Positions 10,382 through 18,788 of a stretch of DNA of 64,000 nt are shown here, piece by piece (position 1 is the first letter of the stretch; each line of letters opens with the position of its first letter). The notes under the pieces are model-generated. The model saw only the letters and a list, made by a program, of their open reading frames with translations. It did no database searches and was not told the origin of the DNA. The position numbers were made by a program, and so were the translations under genes. The stretch covers positions 310,001 to 374,000 of the forward strand of contig NC_020185.1 of the NCBI RefSeq assembly GCF_000315915.1, in the 5' to 3' direction. The stretch is from Henningerozyma blattae CBS 6284 (taxonomy: Eukaryota > Ascomycota > Saccharomycetes > Saccharomycetales > Saccharomycetaceae).

Positions 10382-11452
10382 ATGTTTTCAAACTCAATTA
10401 GAAATAAAGAAAACTTTCATCCTAAGATTGCCATTCTAGGCTCTCCAAACGTAGGAAAAACCGCCCTCACGATACAATATGCTGAATCAAGATTTTTAGA
10501 ATCTTATTATCCATCTATTCAAAATGAGTTTACCAAAATTATACGATTTGATAATGAGGGAAATTGTTCAAATGATGGAGTATATGAACTTGAAAGTACT
10601 TCTACAGGAATAGGAAATACAGGATTAGGAAGAAATGATAACACGATTGGTACGATTCCAAACAATATATCTAATACTAGTGGAATAGGCCAATCTTCTA
10701 ATAGTAATAATATCCTAATGGAAAATTTATCAAATTCATATCATGAAGGACAATTAGTGCAAATTATTGATTTGGGGGGTATTACCAGTGACTCATTTAT
10801 AAATTTAAAGAATTTAGTGGATATTAATGGTATAATGCTAGTTTATAATGTAATAAACAGGTCAAGTTTTGAATCTATTAAACTAATTTGGAATAAACTA
10901 CTGGATCAATCTGGTATTATTGAATTATTATACAAACTTCAAAAATCATATAGTGAAAGTAAGGTAAAGTTTAAACCCATTATATTACCTGTAGTTATTG
11001 TTGGGAATAAGATAGATCTAAGAGATATTCCAAATGATAAGAACATAAGAGACACTAAAGTTACGTTTAAAGAAGGACAAGCAATTACTAAGCTATTATG
11101 CGAATCCCTAAACAAAAGAATTGCAAAAGAGATAGAAAAAGGAAATAAATCAAAAAGTACATCAAAAACCAAAAATACAATCAATTTACCCATTCAGTTA
11201 GATGTAGGCTTTATAGAAACTAGTGCAAAATTAAACATTAATGTTAACGAGTCCTTTAGTCTAATCTTAAAGAAAATTTATAAGAATTTTAATAAGAATG
11301 ATGCTGCAAGCAATTTAATCAATAACGACAAGATGTATAAATATGGTTTTAATTTTAATTTCAATGAATATAATTTCAACCTACCAAACAAAAATGATGA
11401 CGAGAATAACTTTGTCAATAACGAAAATGAAGAAAGCTGTAATATTATGTGA
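10382..11452 (+). CDS. RHB1: Rheb-like small GTPase Rhb1, divergent
   Basis: This is a Ras-superfamily GTPase whose yeast ortholog RHB1 (YCR027C) affects arginine and lysine uptake. Visible motifs are a P-loop GSPNVGKT (20-27), an effector region YYPSIQNEFT, NKID (209-212), TSAK (280-283) and a C-terminal farnesylation box CNIM (353-356). The protein is 356 residues against about 209 in S. cerevisiae. An Asn/Ser/Gly-rich insert of about 60 residues splits switch I from switch II, and a second basic insert lies before TSAK. The switch II motif reads DLGGITSD (130-137) where Rheb proteins have DTAGQDE, so the Gln and Asp/Glu are missing. It is still an intact frame with all nucleotide-binding motifs. 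Confidence 0.9.
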   Translation: MFSNSIRNKENFHPKIAILGSPNVGKTALTIQYAESRFLESYYPSIQNEFTKIIRFDNEGNCSNDGVYELESTSTGIGNTGLGRNDNTIGTIPNNISNTSGIGQSSNSNNILMENLSNSYHEGQLVQIIDLGGITSDSFINLKNLVDINGIMLVYNVINRSSFESIKLIWNKLLDQSGIIELLYKLQKSYSESKVKFKPIILPVVIVGNKIDLRDIPNDKNIRDTKVTFKEGQAITKLLCESLNKRIAKEIEKGNKSKSTSKTKNTINLPIQLDVGFIETSAKLNINVNESFSLILKKIYKNFNKNDAASNLINNDKMYKYGFNFNFNEYNFNLPNKNDDENNFVNNENEESCNIM

Positions 11453-11975
11453 ATTATTTAGAGTTTTGTATCATCTTATAAGGACTGCTCTTTTCTAAAT
11501 AATTAGATAGTTTTGTATTTTGTTATTCATTTAAATATTCATAAACCCTATATAGACGCATAAAAATACATCTATCTAAATCAACTCAGATAATACTCAT
11601 CTAAATAAAGTTCCCAGATTAACATTACCACTTACTTAATAAACTTTTTTTCGTCTACCTTGTTTGGAATATTTATTGGAATTAAAAATGAGGTATAATA
11701 ATATTATTAATACACTTAATACCAATGTTTTGGTGACACAAATGAATATTTCCCTTGAAATAACTCCGTCGGAGATCAAATTGTGGATTACTAGCCTCGA
11801 AGAAAACCCCGCTATCTTTTTCCAGATTAAAAGAAACTCCATTTTATAAAAAAGGATAGCTAATGAGATAAATTATCGAAGATTTTTATTTTTATTTTAG
11901 TTGAAGATTGCGATCAATATCTTAATAATAAAAGCTACATTTTCCTAAAGGTTATAAGACCAATATTGGGCTAAT
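11453..11975. other. RHB1-NPP intergenic region with a small candidate ORF
   Basis: This AT-rich spacer contains a 53-codon ATG frame at 11688-11849 (+). Its last 35 codons, MNISLEITPSEIKLWI onward, use C-ending codons unlike random AT-rich DNA. An overlapping antisense ATG frame of 68 codons (11636-11842) has one hydrophobic segment. I recognise neither, and at most one is real. Confidence 0.4.
11688..11849 (+). CDS. unrecognised small ORF
   Basis: The frame encodes 53 residues with an amphipathic, protein-like C-terminal part (EITPSEIKLWITSLEENP) and no membrane segment. It lies 127 bases before the start of the NPP-family gene on the same strand, so it could instead be part of that gene's leader. 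No family is assigned. The call rests only on composition. Confidence 0.2.
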   Translation: MRYNNIINTLNTNVLVTQMNISLEITPSEIKLWITSLEENPAIFFQIKRNSIL

Positions 11976-14540
11976 ATGGAATCAATAGATGATGATTTGA
12001 ATGATTATTTGGACAACCCAATGAATGTCCCACCAATATTTGATAATGATTTAGTGTCAAGTTACCAATCAAATAATAGAAATCGGAACATAATTAATAA
12101 CATAAAATATTGGTATTATAGAGGACGTAATAGTTTATTAAATCAGATCTCCACTTTCAATCGTACAGGCCCGATATTGAATGATGTACCATTATACGAG
12201 CTAGATGAAAATGGAAACGGTTTATTTAATGATGATCTGGCTGACGATGATATTGAATGGAATCGTCATTATAGAAGAGGTACATGGAATACTAAGAAAT
12301 TAAGTAAGAATATAAGTAAACTGATTGCTATTATATTGTTTGTTTGTATTAGTGCATTTCTTTTAAAAAATGCATTCAGCAAGGGGTCGAGGGAGAATAG
12401 AGTTTATAGCCAAAGGGTTCGCAATAAATTGAATAAATTTAATCCATTTCTTAAATATAATAATGGTACCTTGGACTTTAATCCAATAAACATTATTATC
12501 TCTATAAATGGATTACAAGGAGGTATGATTAATAAGTACAATTTCCCATATTTGAGTAAAGTCTTCCAATTGAACTTAGATGGGTTTAATGTTACAAGTA
12601 CTCCTTATATGGAAAGCAATTTTCCATTTGAAAGAATTCCAAATCTTTGGAGTATGATAACAGGTGAAATACCAATTAAACATGGTATGATTAGTGATGA
12701 ATTTTATGATGGTGAACTCAATAAAGAATTCTTAGGAAATGATAAAACACATAATTATAATGATATTGATATTTGGAGAAATGATAAATATAATGACACC
12801 CAAATACCGATCTGGGAATTATTACAAAGAGATTATAAGTTTGAATTCAAAGTAGGTATCGTTGATTGGCCCGGATCTAATCTTGACTATACTGAAGAAG
12901 TTAAATCAAAGTATATCCCCAAGCACAAAAATAAAAAGAAGAAAGATAAGACATTTACCAAAGAAATCTATGAGGCAAAAGTGAAGATGCCATATTATAT
13001 GGGGGATTCTGTCTCTAAGGAGAAATCTAAGCATGATAAGAAAACATTTTCTGATAGTTTACACAAGATATTCAGTTATATTGATATGAATAAGATTGAC
13101 ACACGTCCTCAAATGGTTTTAAGTTCAATCAATCCATTCCATGGAATACCATTTCAAAGTGAACTATATGATTCTAAATGTCAAGATATTGATGAATTTA
13201 TTAAATTATTAATTGAAGGTATTGAGACACGTCAATTAAGTCAGTTTACTAATATACTGCTTGTTAGTGATAGTAGTATCAAGAGTGTTCAATTTAAACA
13301 GATTGCAATTGAAGATGGAATTATTTCAAAAGATTTTAAAAAGAAGAAAATATCAAACATGTATTTAAATGAAGAGGGGAACATTTTAAAGATTTATCCA
13401 CAAAAGAGTAATCAATTGAATGAGATTTATCAAGAAATCAAGACAAATTTACTTTCTTTAAATGATTTTGAAGATCATGGTGATGATGATAATAAAGATG
13501 AAATGGCGGAAGAGAAATTCAATGTCGAAGAATCAATTGGTGCTAATTATAAGGTATACTTGAATAATAAGTTCCCCATCGAATGGAACTTTAATGTAAA
13601 GAAAGATAACCATCGTATTGCACCCATATATATTGTTAGTGAACCTGGCTATGGTATGATAATGAAATCCAAAAAAATATCTAAATCTAAATCCAAGAAT
13701 AAAAATAAAAATAAAAATAAAAATGAAATCAAGAAAAACAGTATTACTGATCGTGGGTTATTTATTGGTATTGGGCCATATTTCAACAATGAGTATGTTG
13801 AACCATTTAACAATATTCAAATGTATGATATTATGAAGGAAATCAATGGGATTTATGATAAGGATAAAGAACTGGAAATTTTCAAACATGTCTTGGTGCC
13901 AATTAATGGTAATCAATCCAATACGATTGAGAATGAGTCTGAAAATAAACAATCTGGATATTTGTTTGTGGATGATTATGATTTAATACGTCATGACTAC
14001 GGGGAAGGTAATATGTATAATCATATCTTTGCAGGAGAGACTGACGAATATTATAAATCTGTACCAGCTTTTGACGATTTGGAGTTAAGTACGGATAATT
14101 CTGAGCATGAAGAAGAGAATGATCAACACGAAGAACATGAAGAAAATGAAGAGACTGATGATTCAGAGAATGAAGATAACGTCATTGAAAGTGATGACGA
14201 CAGTTCAAAAGGTAAGGGCGGAAGCATAAGTGAAGAAGGCAAGATATATTTGGAGGACACGAAAGCATTATTGGAGAACGCAACCTCGGCAGCATCTGAG
14301 GCAATCTCTGGGTTAGGACAAGCTATAAGCGGGTTGGTACACGGTATCCTAGGCAGTCAAGAAGATGCAAATGGCAAAGATAGTAATAGCAACACAGGAG
14401 AAGGAAACTCTGGAACTTCCGAGTCGGGTAACGACAAGGAAAGAACCGATAATGATAATAAAGAGCCTGTAAATATGGACACTCTCAAAGATAAACTCAC
14501 AGATCTGATCGACAACGTCTTGGGCAATATCCATAACTAG
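11976..14540 (+). CDS. NPP-family protein lacking catalytic residues (pseudoenzyme)
   Basis: By position and fold this is the homolog of yeast NPP1/NPP2, type II membrane nucleotide pyrophosphatases/phosphodiesterases of the alkaline-phosphatase superfamily. The 854-residue product has a cytosolic N-terminus, one membrane segment (about 115-131), then a lumenal/extracellular domain. Conserved scaffold pieces remain: YMESNFP, MITGEIPIKHGMISDEFYD, VDWPGS (296-301) and FIGIGPYF. Active enzymes have DGF, FPT...PNHW, DxxGH, SDHGM and HGY. Here these read NGL (Asn178), FPF...PNLW (Phe218 at the Thr nucleophile, Leu224 at the His), INPFHG, SDSS (431-434), and no HGY. The last ~170 residues are very acidic and Ser/Gly-rich. 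The long intact frame argues for a retained non-catalytic function. PMP and RHB1 as neighbours match NPP1/NPP2 synteny. Confidence 0.85.
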   Translation: MESIDDDLNDYLDNPMNVPPIFDNDLVSSYQSNNRNRNIINNIKYWYYRGRNSLLNQISTFNRTGPILNDVPLYELDENGNGLFNDDLADDDIEWNRHYRRGTWNTKKLSKNISKLIAIILFVCISAFLLKNAFSKGSRENRVYSQRVRNKLNKFNPFLKYNNGTLDFNPINIIISINGLQGGMINKYNFPYLSKVFQLNLDGFNVTSTPYMESNFPFERIPNLWSMITGEIPIKHGMISDEFYDGELNKEFLGNDKTHNYNDIDIWRNDKYNDTQIPIWELLQRDYKFEFKVGIVDWPGSNLDYTEEVKSKYIPKHKNKKKKDKTFTKEIYEAKVKMPYYMGDSVSKEKSKHDKKTFSDSLHKIFSYIDMNKIDTRPQMVLSSINPFHGIPFQSELYDSKCQDIDEFIKLLIEGIETRQLSQFTNILLVSDSSIKSVQFKQIAIEDGIISKDFKKKKISNMYLNEEGNILKIYPQKSNQLNEIYQEIKTNLLSLNDFEDHGDDDNKDEMAEEKFNVEESIGANYKVYLNNKFPIEWNFNVKKDNHRIAPIYIVSEPGYGMIMKSKKISKSKSKNKNKNKNKNEIKKNSITDRGLFIGIGPYFNNEYVEPFNNIQMYDIMKEINGIYDKDKELEIFKHVLVPINGNQSNTIENESENKQSGYLFVDDYDLIRHDYGEGNMYNHIFAGETDEYYKSVPAFDDLELSTDNSEHEEENDQHEEHEENEETDDSENEDNVIESDDDSSKGKGGSISEEGKIYLEDTKALLENATSAASEAISGLGQAISGLVHGILGSQEDANGKDSNSNTGEGNSGTSESGNDKERTDNDNKEPVNMDTLKDKLTDLIDNVLGNIHN

Positions 14541-14827
14541 AGACAGTAAATACCAGTTATTATTTGATAACATTGTGCCATTAAAGGGGGAAGCCTGGCA
14601 ACCAAAATCCAAATGTCAAAATGACGAATAAACACAACGTTTAGAACATCACTCAGGTGTACTGAAATAGATAGGTAATGAATAACCGGAAGATCGTGGA
14701 TAACCAATTAACCGTCCCGATCTGCAAGTCCATGCACCAATTTAATGTAAATAGAAATAGACATTACCATTAAACTGCTACTTCTGTTTCTATTTCTGCT
14801 TCCGCTCCCGCTCCCGCCTGAGAAAGC

Positions 14828-14853
14828 ATGGGCGTGGGCTTGCCCACGCCCAT
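14828..14853. repeat. 26-bp GC-rich perfect inverted repeat
   Basis: Twelve-base arms, ATGGGCGTGGGC and its exact complement, are separated by TT. The arms are very GC-rich in an AT-rich setting, about 290 bases past the NPP-family stop codon. It could be a dyad binding site for a zinc-finger factor or a structured 3' element. Confidence 0.85.
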
Positions 14854-15713
14854 ATAGTTGTAATTAGTCTGACAATTAAGTAGACTCTGTAGCATATAGT
14901 AGGTAACTTACCACCTTACCACGGCACAGCCGGATGACAAACACACAAAACACACAAAACACGGCACTGTATCTGGATCACTTTCAACAAACGGCTCAGC
15001 AGTAATTCATTCTACCGAACAACACCGAACAACACCAAACACACACCTCTTGTTCCTGAATGTTCCGACAATACGTCTACCACAATACGAATACCTTTCA
15101 ACCAATATTCTTTACTCTGACATACTCGAACAATAATTATCACCATTCTCTCACACAGAAACACACGCAGGGCGGTCATTCCGTTTTCGGCATTCCGCTA
15201 TGCTCGGCTCGCGGCGTTCGGCATCTCCGACCCGAGAGTTTTGTTTTGCGGCTGTCTTGTTTTGGTTGTAAGTTGTTGTTATCTGGAAGAATTGCTGGTA
15301 GATTTCTATTGTTCATTACATTTGCGAATGTACTTTTTTTTCAAGTTTATTTTCTTGATGTTTAGGGTGATAGAGATTCCGTATTGGTAAAGGAAACAAT
15401 GACAAAAGAATGTATGACAAAGGAAGGAATGCATGCATGCTTAATAGAGTGAGTGAAAAAAAAAAAGAATGAAAAAAAAATGAAAAAATGAAAAAAAAAT
15501 AAAAAAAGAGTGACAAAAGAAATGGATGCTTAATGGAATTCCGATGGGCGGGCAAACAAAAAATTATTTGCTCCGAGGGACATTCGTTCTTATGTGCTTG
15601 TACCGTGTGAAGCTGTTTTCGTTTTGTTTGTGTGTAGGCAGATTGGGTAATCGTTATCGTGTCTTGCAGTTTTGTTTTGGTTGTGGTTTGTAAGAATCTT
15701 TCGTTCGTTCCAC

Positions 15714-15721
15714 TATATAAA
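15714..15721 (+). promoter_or_regulatory. TATA box of PMP gene
   Basis: TATATAAA lies about 210 bases before the PMP start codon. A pyrimidine-rich tract and then an A/C-rich leader follow, the arrangement of highly expressed yeast genes. Confidence 0.55.
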
Positions 15722-15930
15722 CATCATCCATCAATTGGAAATTTTTCAATTGGTTTGCCACCGTTCCCTCTTCTTGCTTGTATAGCTAATCAGATACAAT
15801 CTCTCATTCAATTCAATATAACGTCGAATTAAATAACTCCTGTTGATCTTCCAATCATCAAGAAACACACACAAACCCTTATTTCCACACACAAAAAAAC
15901 AAACTTCCTCCCCTCCATTTAGTATACATA

Positions 15931-16050
15931 ATGTTCCCAGGTGGTGTTATCTTAGCTATTATTTTAATGGGTTTAGCCGTATGTGCTGTCATTGGTGTTA
16001 TCATCTACAGAAAGATGGAAGCCAGAAAGAAGGGTTTACAAAAGTTTTAA
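15931..16050 (+). CDS. PMP1: Pmp1/Pmp2 proteolipid of plasma-membrane H+-ATPase
   Basis: This is a 39-residue single-pass membrane proteolipid that associates with and modulates the plasma-membrane H+-ATPase Pma1 in S. cerevisiae. The product begins MFPGGVILAIILMG and has one membrane segment (about 5-25). A basic IYRKMEARKKGLQKF tail follows, almost the same layout as yeast Pmp1/Pmp2 (LPGGVIL...IIYRKWQARQRGLQRF). The gene is too short for normal ORF cut-offs. Yeast PMP2 (YEL017C-A) and PMP1 (YCR024C-A) sit by NPP2 and NPP1, as here. A single copy exists in this window, so it stands for both paralogs. Confidence 0.93.
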   Translation: MFPGGVILAIILMGLAVCAVIGVIIYRKMEARKKGLQKF

Positions 16051-16863
16051 ATAATTAAAAATTAATTAAAATTTTCTTTATTATAAAACTCCTTCTAAAT
16101 AAACTTTGTTTTTTGATTTGCCTTTGCCTCAATGGCTTACAAATATTTTTTTCTAATAACTTTTAATTAAGTTATGTTGTGTCATTAACATTTTCTTTTT
16201 ATTTTCTATCCCGTCTATGAAACTATACCTCCTTTTCAAAAGTGTCGTTCAACTTTATTCAATACCATTTTGGTGAGTCGTACTGCTGTAGGACATGCTT
16301 GAAGTCTTATCGTGTGTGGATAAGCATTTCAATGCATAGCTGATAGTTGTAATTCTTCAAATGAATTTTGTTTTGAAAACATAAATGCCCAGTCGTGTGT
16401 GTGTTGATTGGTTCCGTTTATGCTTTTAACTTTCTGATCTTTTGATACTACCTTTTTCATGAAAAGGCTTAGTACTGTTTGTAATTATCTCTCCCTATGT
16501 CTATAGTTTAATTTATAATTTTTTGTGTGTGTTATAATTTAATACTATTTTCTAATGATGTCAAAGCCTTAAACAGCTGAAAGGGATCGGCGTTCTGTAT
16601 ATCTTCATTCTTAAAGAGCGAATAAACTATTTTTAGGGGTTCTCCACATGTGTAGTTATTTTCCCGATATATGAAAAAACCTTTACTTGAAAAATGAATG
16701 TTTAAAGTCTGCTTACAAATATTTTTTAAGTAATATATATATATATATATCTCACTACCTTTTTTTATATATTTCGTATATGGCATGCTTTTAGGAAAGC
16801 CTTAGAATTGGCTCTCATAATGCCCCATATTTATGCTAAATAACAAACAACAACCCCTCTACC
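16051..16863. other. convergent PMP-EAF5 3' region
   Basis: The region holds the 3' ends of two convergent genes. An 84-codon minus frame at 16532-16786 includes a (TA)n-encoded YIYIYI run and matches nothing I recognise. I consider it chance. A CTGA box is present, but I could not define a snoRNA. Confidence 0.6.
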
Positions 16864-17577
16864 TTATTCTAATGCTCTTCTCATAAACTCTACGGTTTCA
16901 TCAAATTCTTTTTGAACCTGGCTACCAATCTCCCATCCTCGACTACCTATTGGATTTTTCATGATACATTCAGTGATGCATATTTGAATATTTAATTGTA
17001 ATTCATGAACACTTTTGGGCGTACTTCCTTTGATCCGATTAATTTTCTCTTGAATCTCTTTATTCTCTTGATTAACAGCATACATCTCATCTAAGATTTT
17101 ATTTTTACCTTGTAATTTATTAACAACAGTATCCCTATATAAACGTAACAATTTTTCTCTTTTATCCTCAACTTTAGAAGTTCCTCTTAATTTTATGATT
17201 TTATTATCATAATCTTCAATTTCTTTAATCATCTCTTCTTTATATTCTTTATATTTATTATTAATTTTATTTACAATGTCTTTATCATTTAAATTGTAAA
17301 ACGTTATTAATCCATCTTTTATTTCAGTTTTCTCTTTATCACCGGGGAAAATTACTTTAATCATTTTTAATACATCAATAATATCTAATTTTTTCTCTTT
17401 TTGATTCAATATTCGTTTGATCAACTCATTATTTTGAATTTCATTTGTGATTTTAACTAATGACACTCTATTACTGTTAGATCCTTCTCGGAGGAATGTA
17501 TAAATTAGTTGTAATACTATTAGTTCCCCAATCTTGTTAGTGCTGCTAGTTGCAATATTTGCAACATTATTACTCAT
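16864..17577 (-). CDS. EAF5: Eaf5, NuA4 acetyltransferase subunit
   Basis: Eaf5 is a non-catalytic subunit of the NuA4 histone H4 acetyltransferase and forms a small module with Eaf7 and Eaf3. The 237-residue product shares with S. cerevisiae Eaf5 (279 aa) the ELIVLQLIYTF opening, RVSLVKITNEIQNN, KREKLLRLYRDTVVNKL, SVHELQLNIQ, and the C-terminus ending EFMRRALE. I chose the ATG at 17577 (MSNNVAN). The frame stays open upstream to 17595 but has no ATG there. It is convergent with PMP and divergent from MMS21, the order found around YEL018W/YEL019C. Confidence 0.93.
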   Translation of the reverse strand: MSNNVANIATSSTNKIGELIVLQLIYTFLREGSNSNRVSLVKITNEIQNNELIKRILNQKEKKLDIIDVLKMIKVIFPGDKEKTEIKDGLITFYNLNDKDIVNKINNKYKEYKEEMIKEIEDYDNKIIKLRGTSKVEDKREKLLRLYRDTVVNKLQGKNKILDEMYAVNQENKEIQEKINRIKGSTPKSVHELQLNIQICITECIMKNPIGSRGWEIGSQVQKEFDETVEFMRRALE

Positions 17578-17819
17578 CTTTATCTTATCAAGCAAAACGA
17601 ATTGATTGCTTTTAGTTTTGATCTTATCAATATCATCACTTTTTTTTCTACTATTTAAAAAAATACAGTTTATCAGTTGAACTTTATTTTTTTTTTTTGT
17701 TATTTTTTAATAGTAATGAGAAAACGCGATGTGTACATTTTTTAAGAATTTATACAATTCTATACATACGTACTAATCACTATTAGAAAGAAAATTAATC
17801 GGATTAAATTATTAAAAAA

Positions 17820-18620
17820 ATGTCCCAAAATGCAGTTCCTACAACTTTACCAATCCATAAAAATTCTATTAGAAATTTTCATGAATTAAGACCACAAGAC
17901 ATTTCCAAAGATTTCAACACAATTATTGAAAATTTATATGACACTTTACTATTGATTTTAGATAATGCCATTGTAATGGGTGATAATTCATCTATTGATG
18001 AATTAGTAGAAAATCTCTCTTCACAATATCAAGAAGTTATAAATTCAATAAATTTAAATCTACAAAAAAAAAACATTACTAAAAATATTCTTCAAGAATA
18101 TAAGACATTATCGGACGCCTGCCCTCAAATCTCTTTAGATAACTGGGATGATTATCGTACAGGGAATTTAACAGCACCTTCCTTATTTGAAATGGTAGAA
18201 AAATCATTTAAAACTGTAATTGAGAACCCAATCCCCATTGAAGAAAAATCATCCAAGGCCAAAATATTGAAATATGTTTCTCAAATTTGGAAAGATCCAC
18301 ATTGTGTTATCACATCCGATAATACTACCGAAGATGATTTAATGATTGAAGGTGGTAGAATTGAATTGACGTGCCCGATTACAGTTAAGGTATTTGAACA
18401 TCCAATGATTTCTAACGTATGCCATCATACTTTTGATAAATCTGGGCTTGTTGATTATTTTAAAGGATATAGAACAAGAGAATGTCCGGAAAGCGCGTGC
18501 AGTCAACATTTACAATTTAGTGATTTTAAATTCGATGATGTCATGTCTTTACGTTGTAAGATTGCAGCTATTAAGAAAAATGCATTAAATAATGATGATA
18601 CTGATATTGATAGTCTATAA
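17820..18620 (+). CDS. MMS21: Mms21/Nse2, SUMO E3 ligase of the Smc5/6 complex
   Basis: Mms21 attaches SUMO to Smc5 and to other repair and kinetochore proteins, and docks on the Smc5 coiled coil. The 266-residue product matches the yeast length (267). The N-terminal half is helical, for Smc5 binding. The SP-RING lies at about residues 183-240: CPITVKVFEHPMIS, then CHHTFD, then CPESACSQHL. This is the Cys/His spacing of the family, with Zn held by CxHxxC-type ligands. It is divergent from EAF5 as in S. cerevisiae. Confidence 0.95.
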   Translation: MSQNAVPTTLPIHKNSIRNFHELRPQDISKDFNTIIENLYDTLLLILDNAIVMGDNSSIDELVENLSSQYQEVINSINLNLQKKNITKNILQEYKTLSDACPQISLDNWDDYRTGNLTAPSLFEMVEKSFKTVIENPIPIEEKSSKAKILKYVSQIWKDPHCVITSDNTTEDDLMIEGGRIELTCPITVKVFEHPMISNVCHHTFDKSGLVDYFKGYRTRECPESACSQHLQFSDFKFDDVMSLRCKIAAIKKNALNNDDTDIDSL

Positions 18621-18788
18621 TGTATGCTAATCATTAATTCTATTAAATTTTTGGCATATTTTCAATGCCCGAATAATTTTGAAAATTTCCAAATAATAAT
18701 AACAAAAAAAAGCATGTAATAATAATAGTATTATTATTATTTATTATTATTTAATGAGGGAAAATCACAGAGCAGAATAAATACCATC

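Larger units (their letters stand above)
14541..15930. other. NPP-PMP intergenic region
   Basis: This is an unusually long (1.39 kb) upstream region for a 39-codon gene. It holds a pyrimidine-rich CTCCCG tract near 14795-14818, a 26-bp GC-rich inverted repeat (14828-14853), a GC-rich patch near 15170-15245, an A-rich tract at 15454-15508, and a TATATAAA box at 15714-15721 placed about 210 bases before the PMP start. I see no other gene in it. Confidence 0.7.

Noticed and set aside
16532..16786. 84-codon minus frame after PMP
   Set aside because: It includes a microsatellite-coded Tyr-Ile run and matches nothing recognisable.
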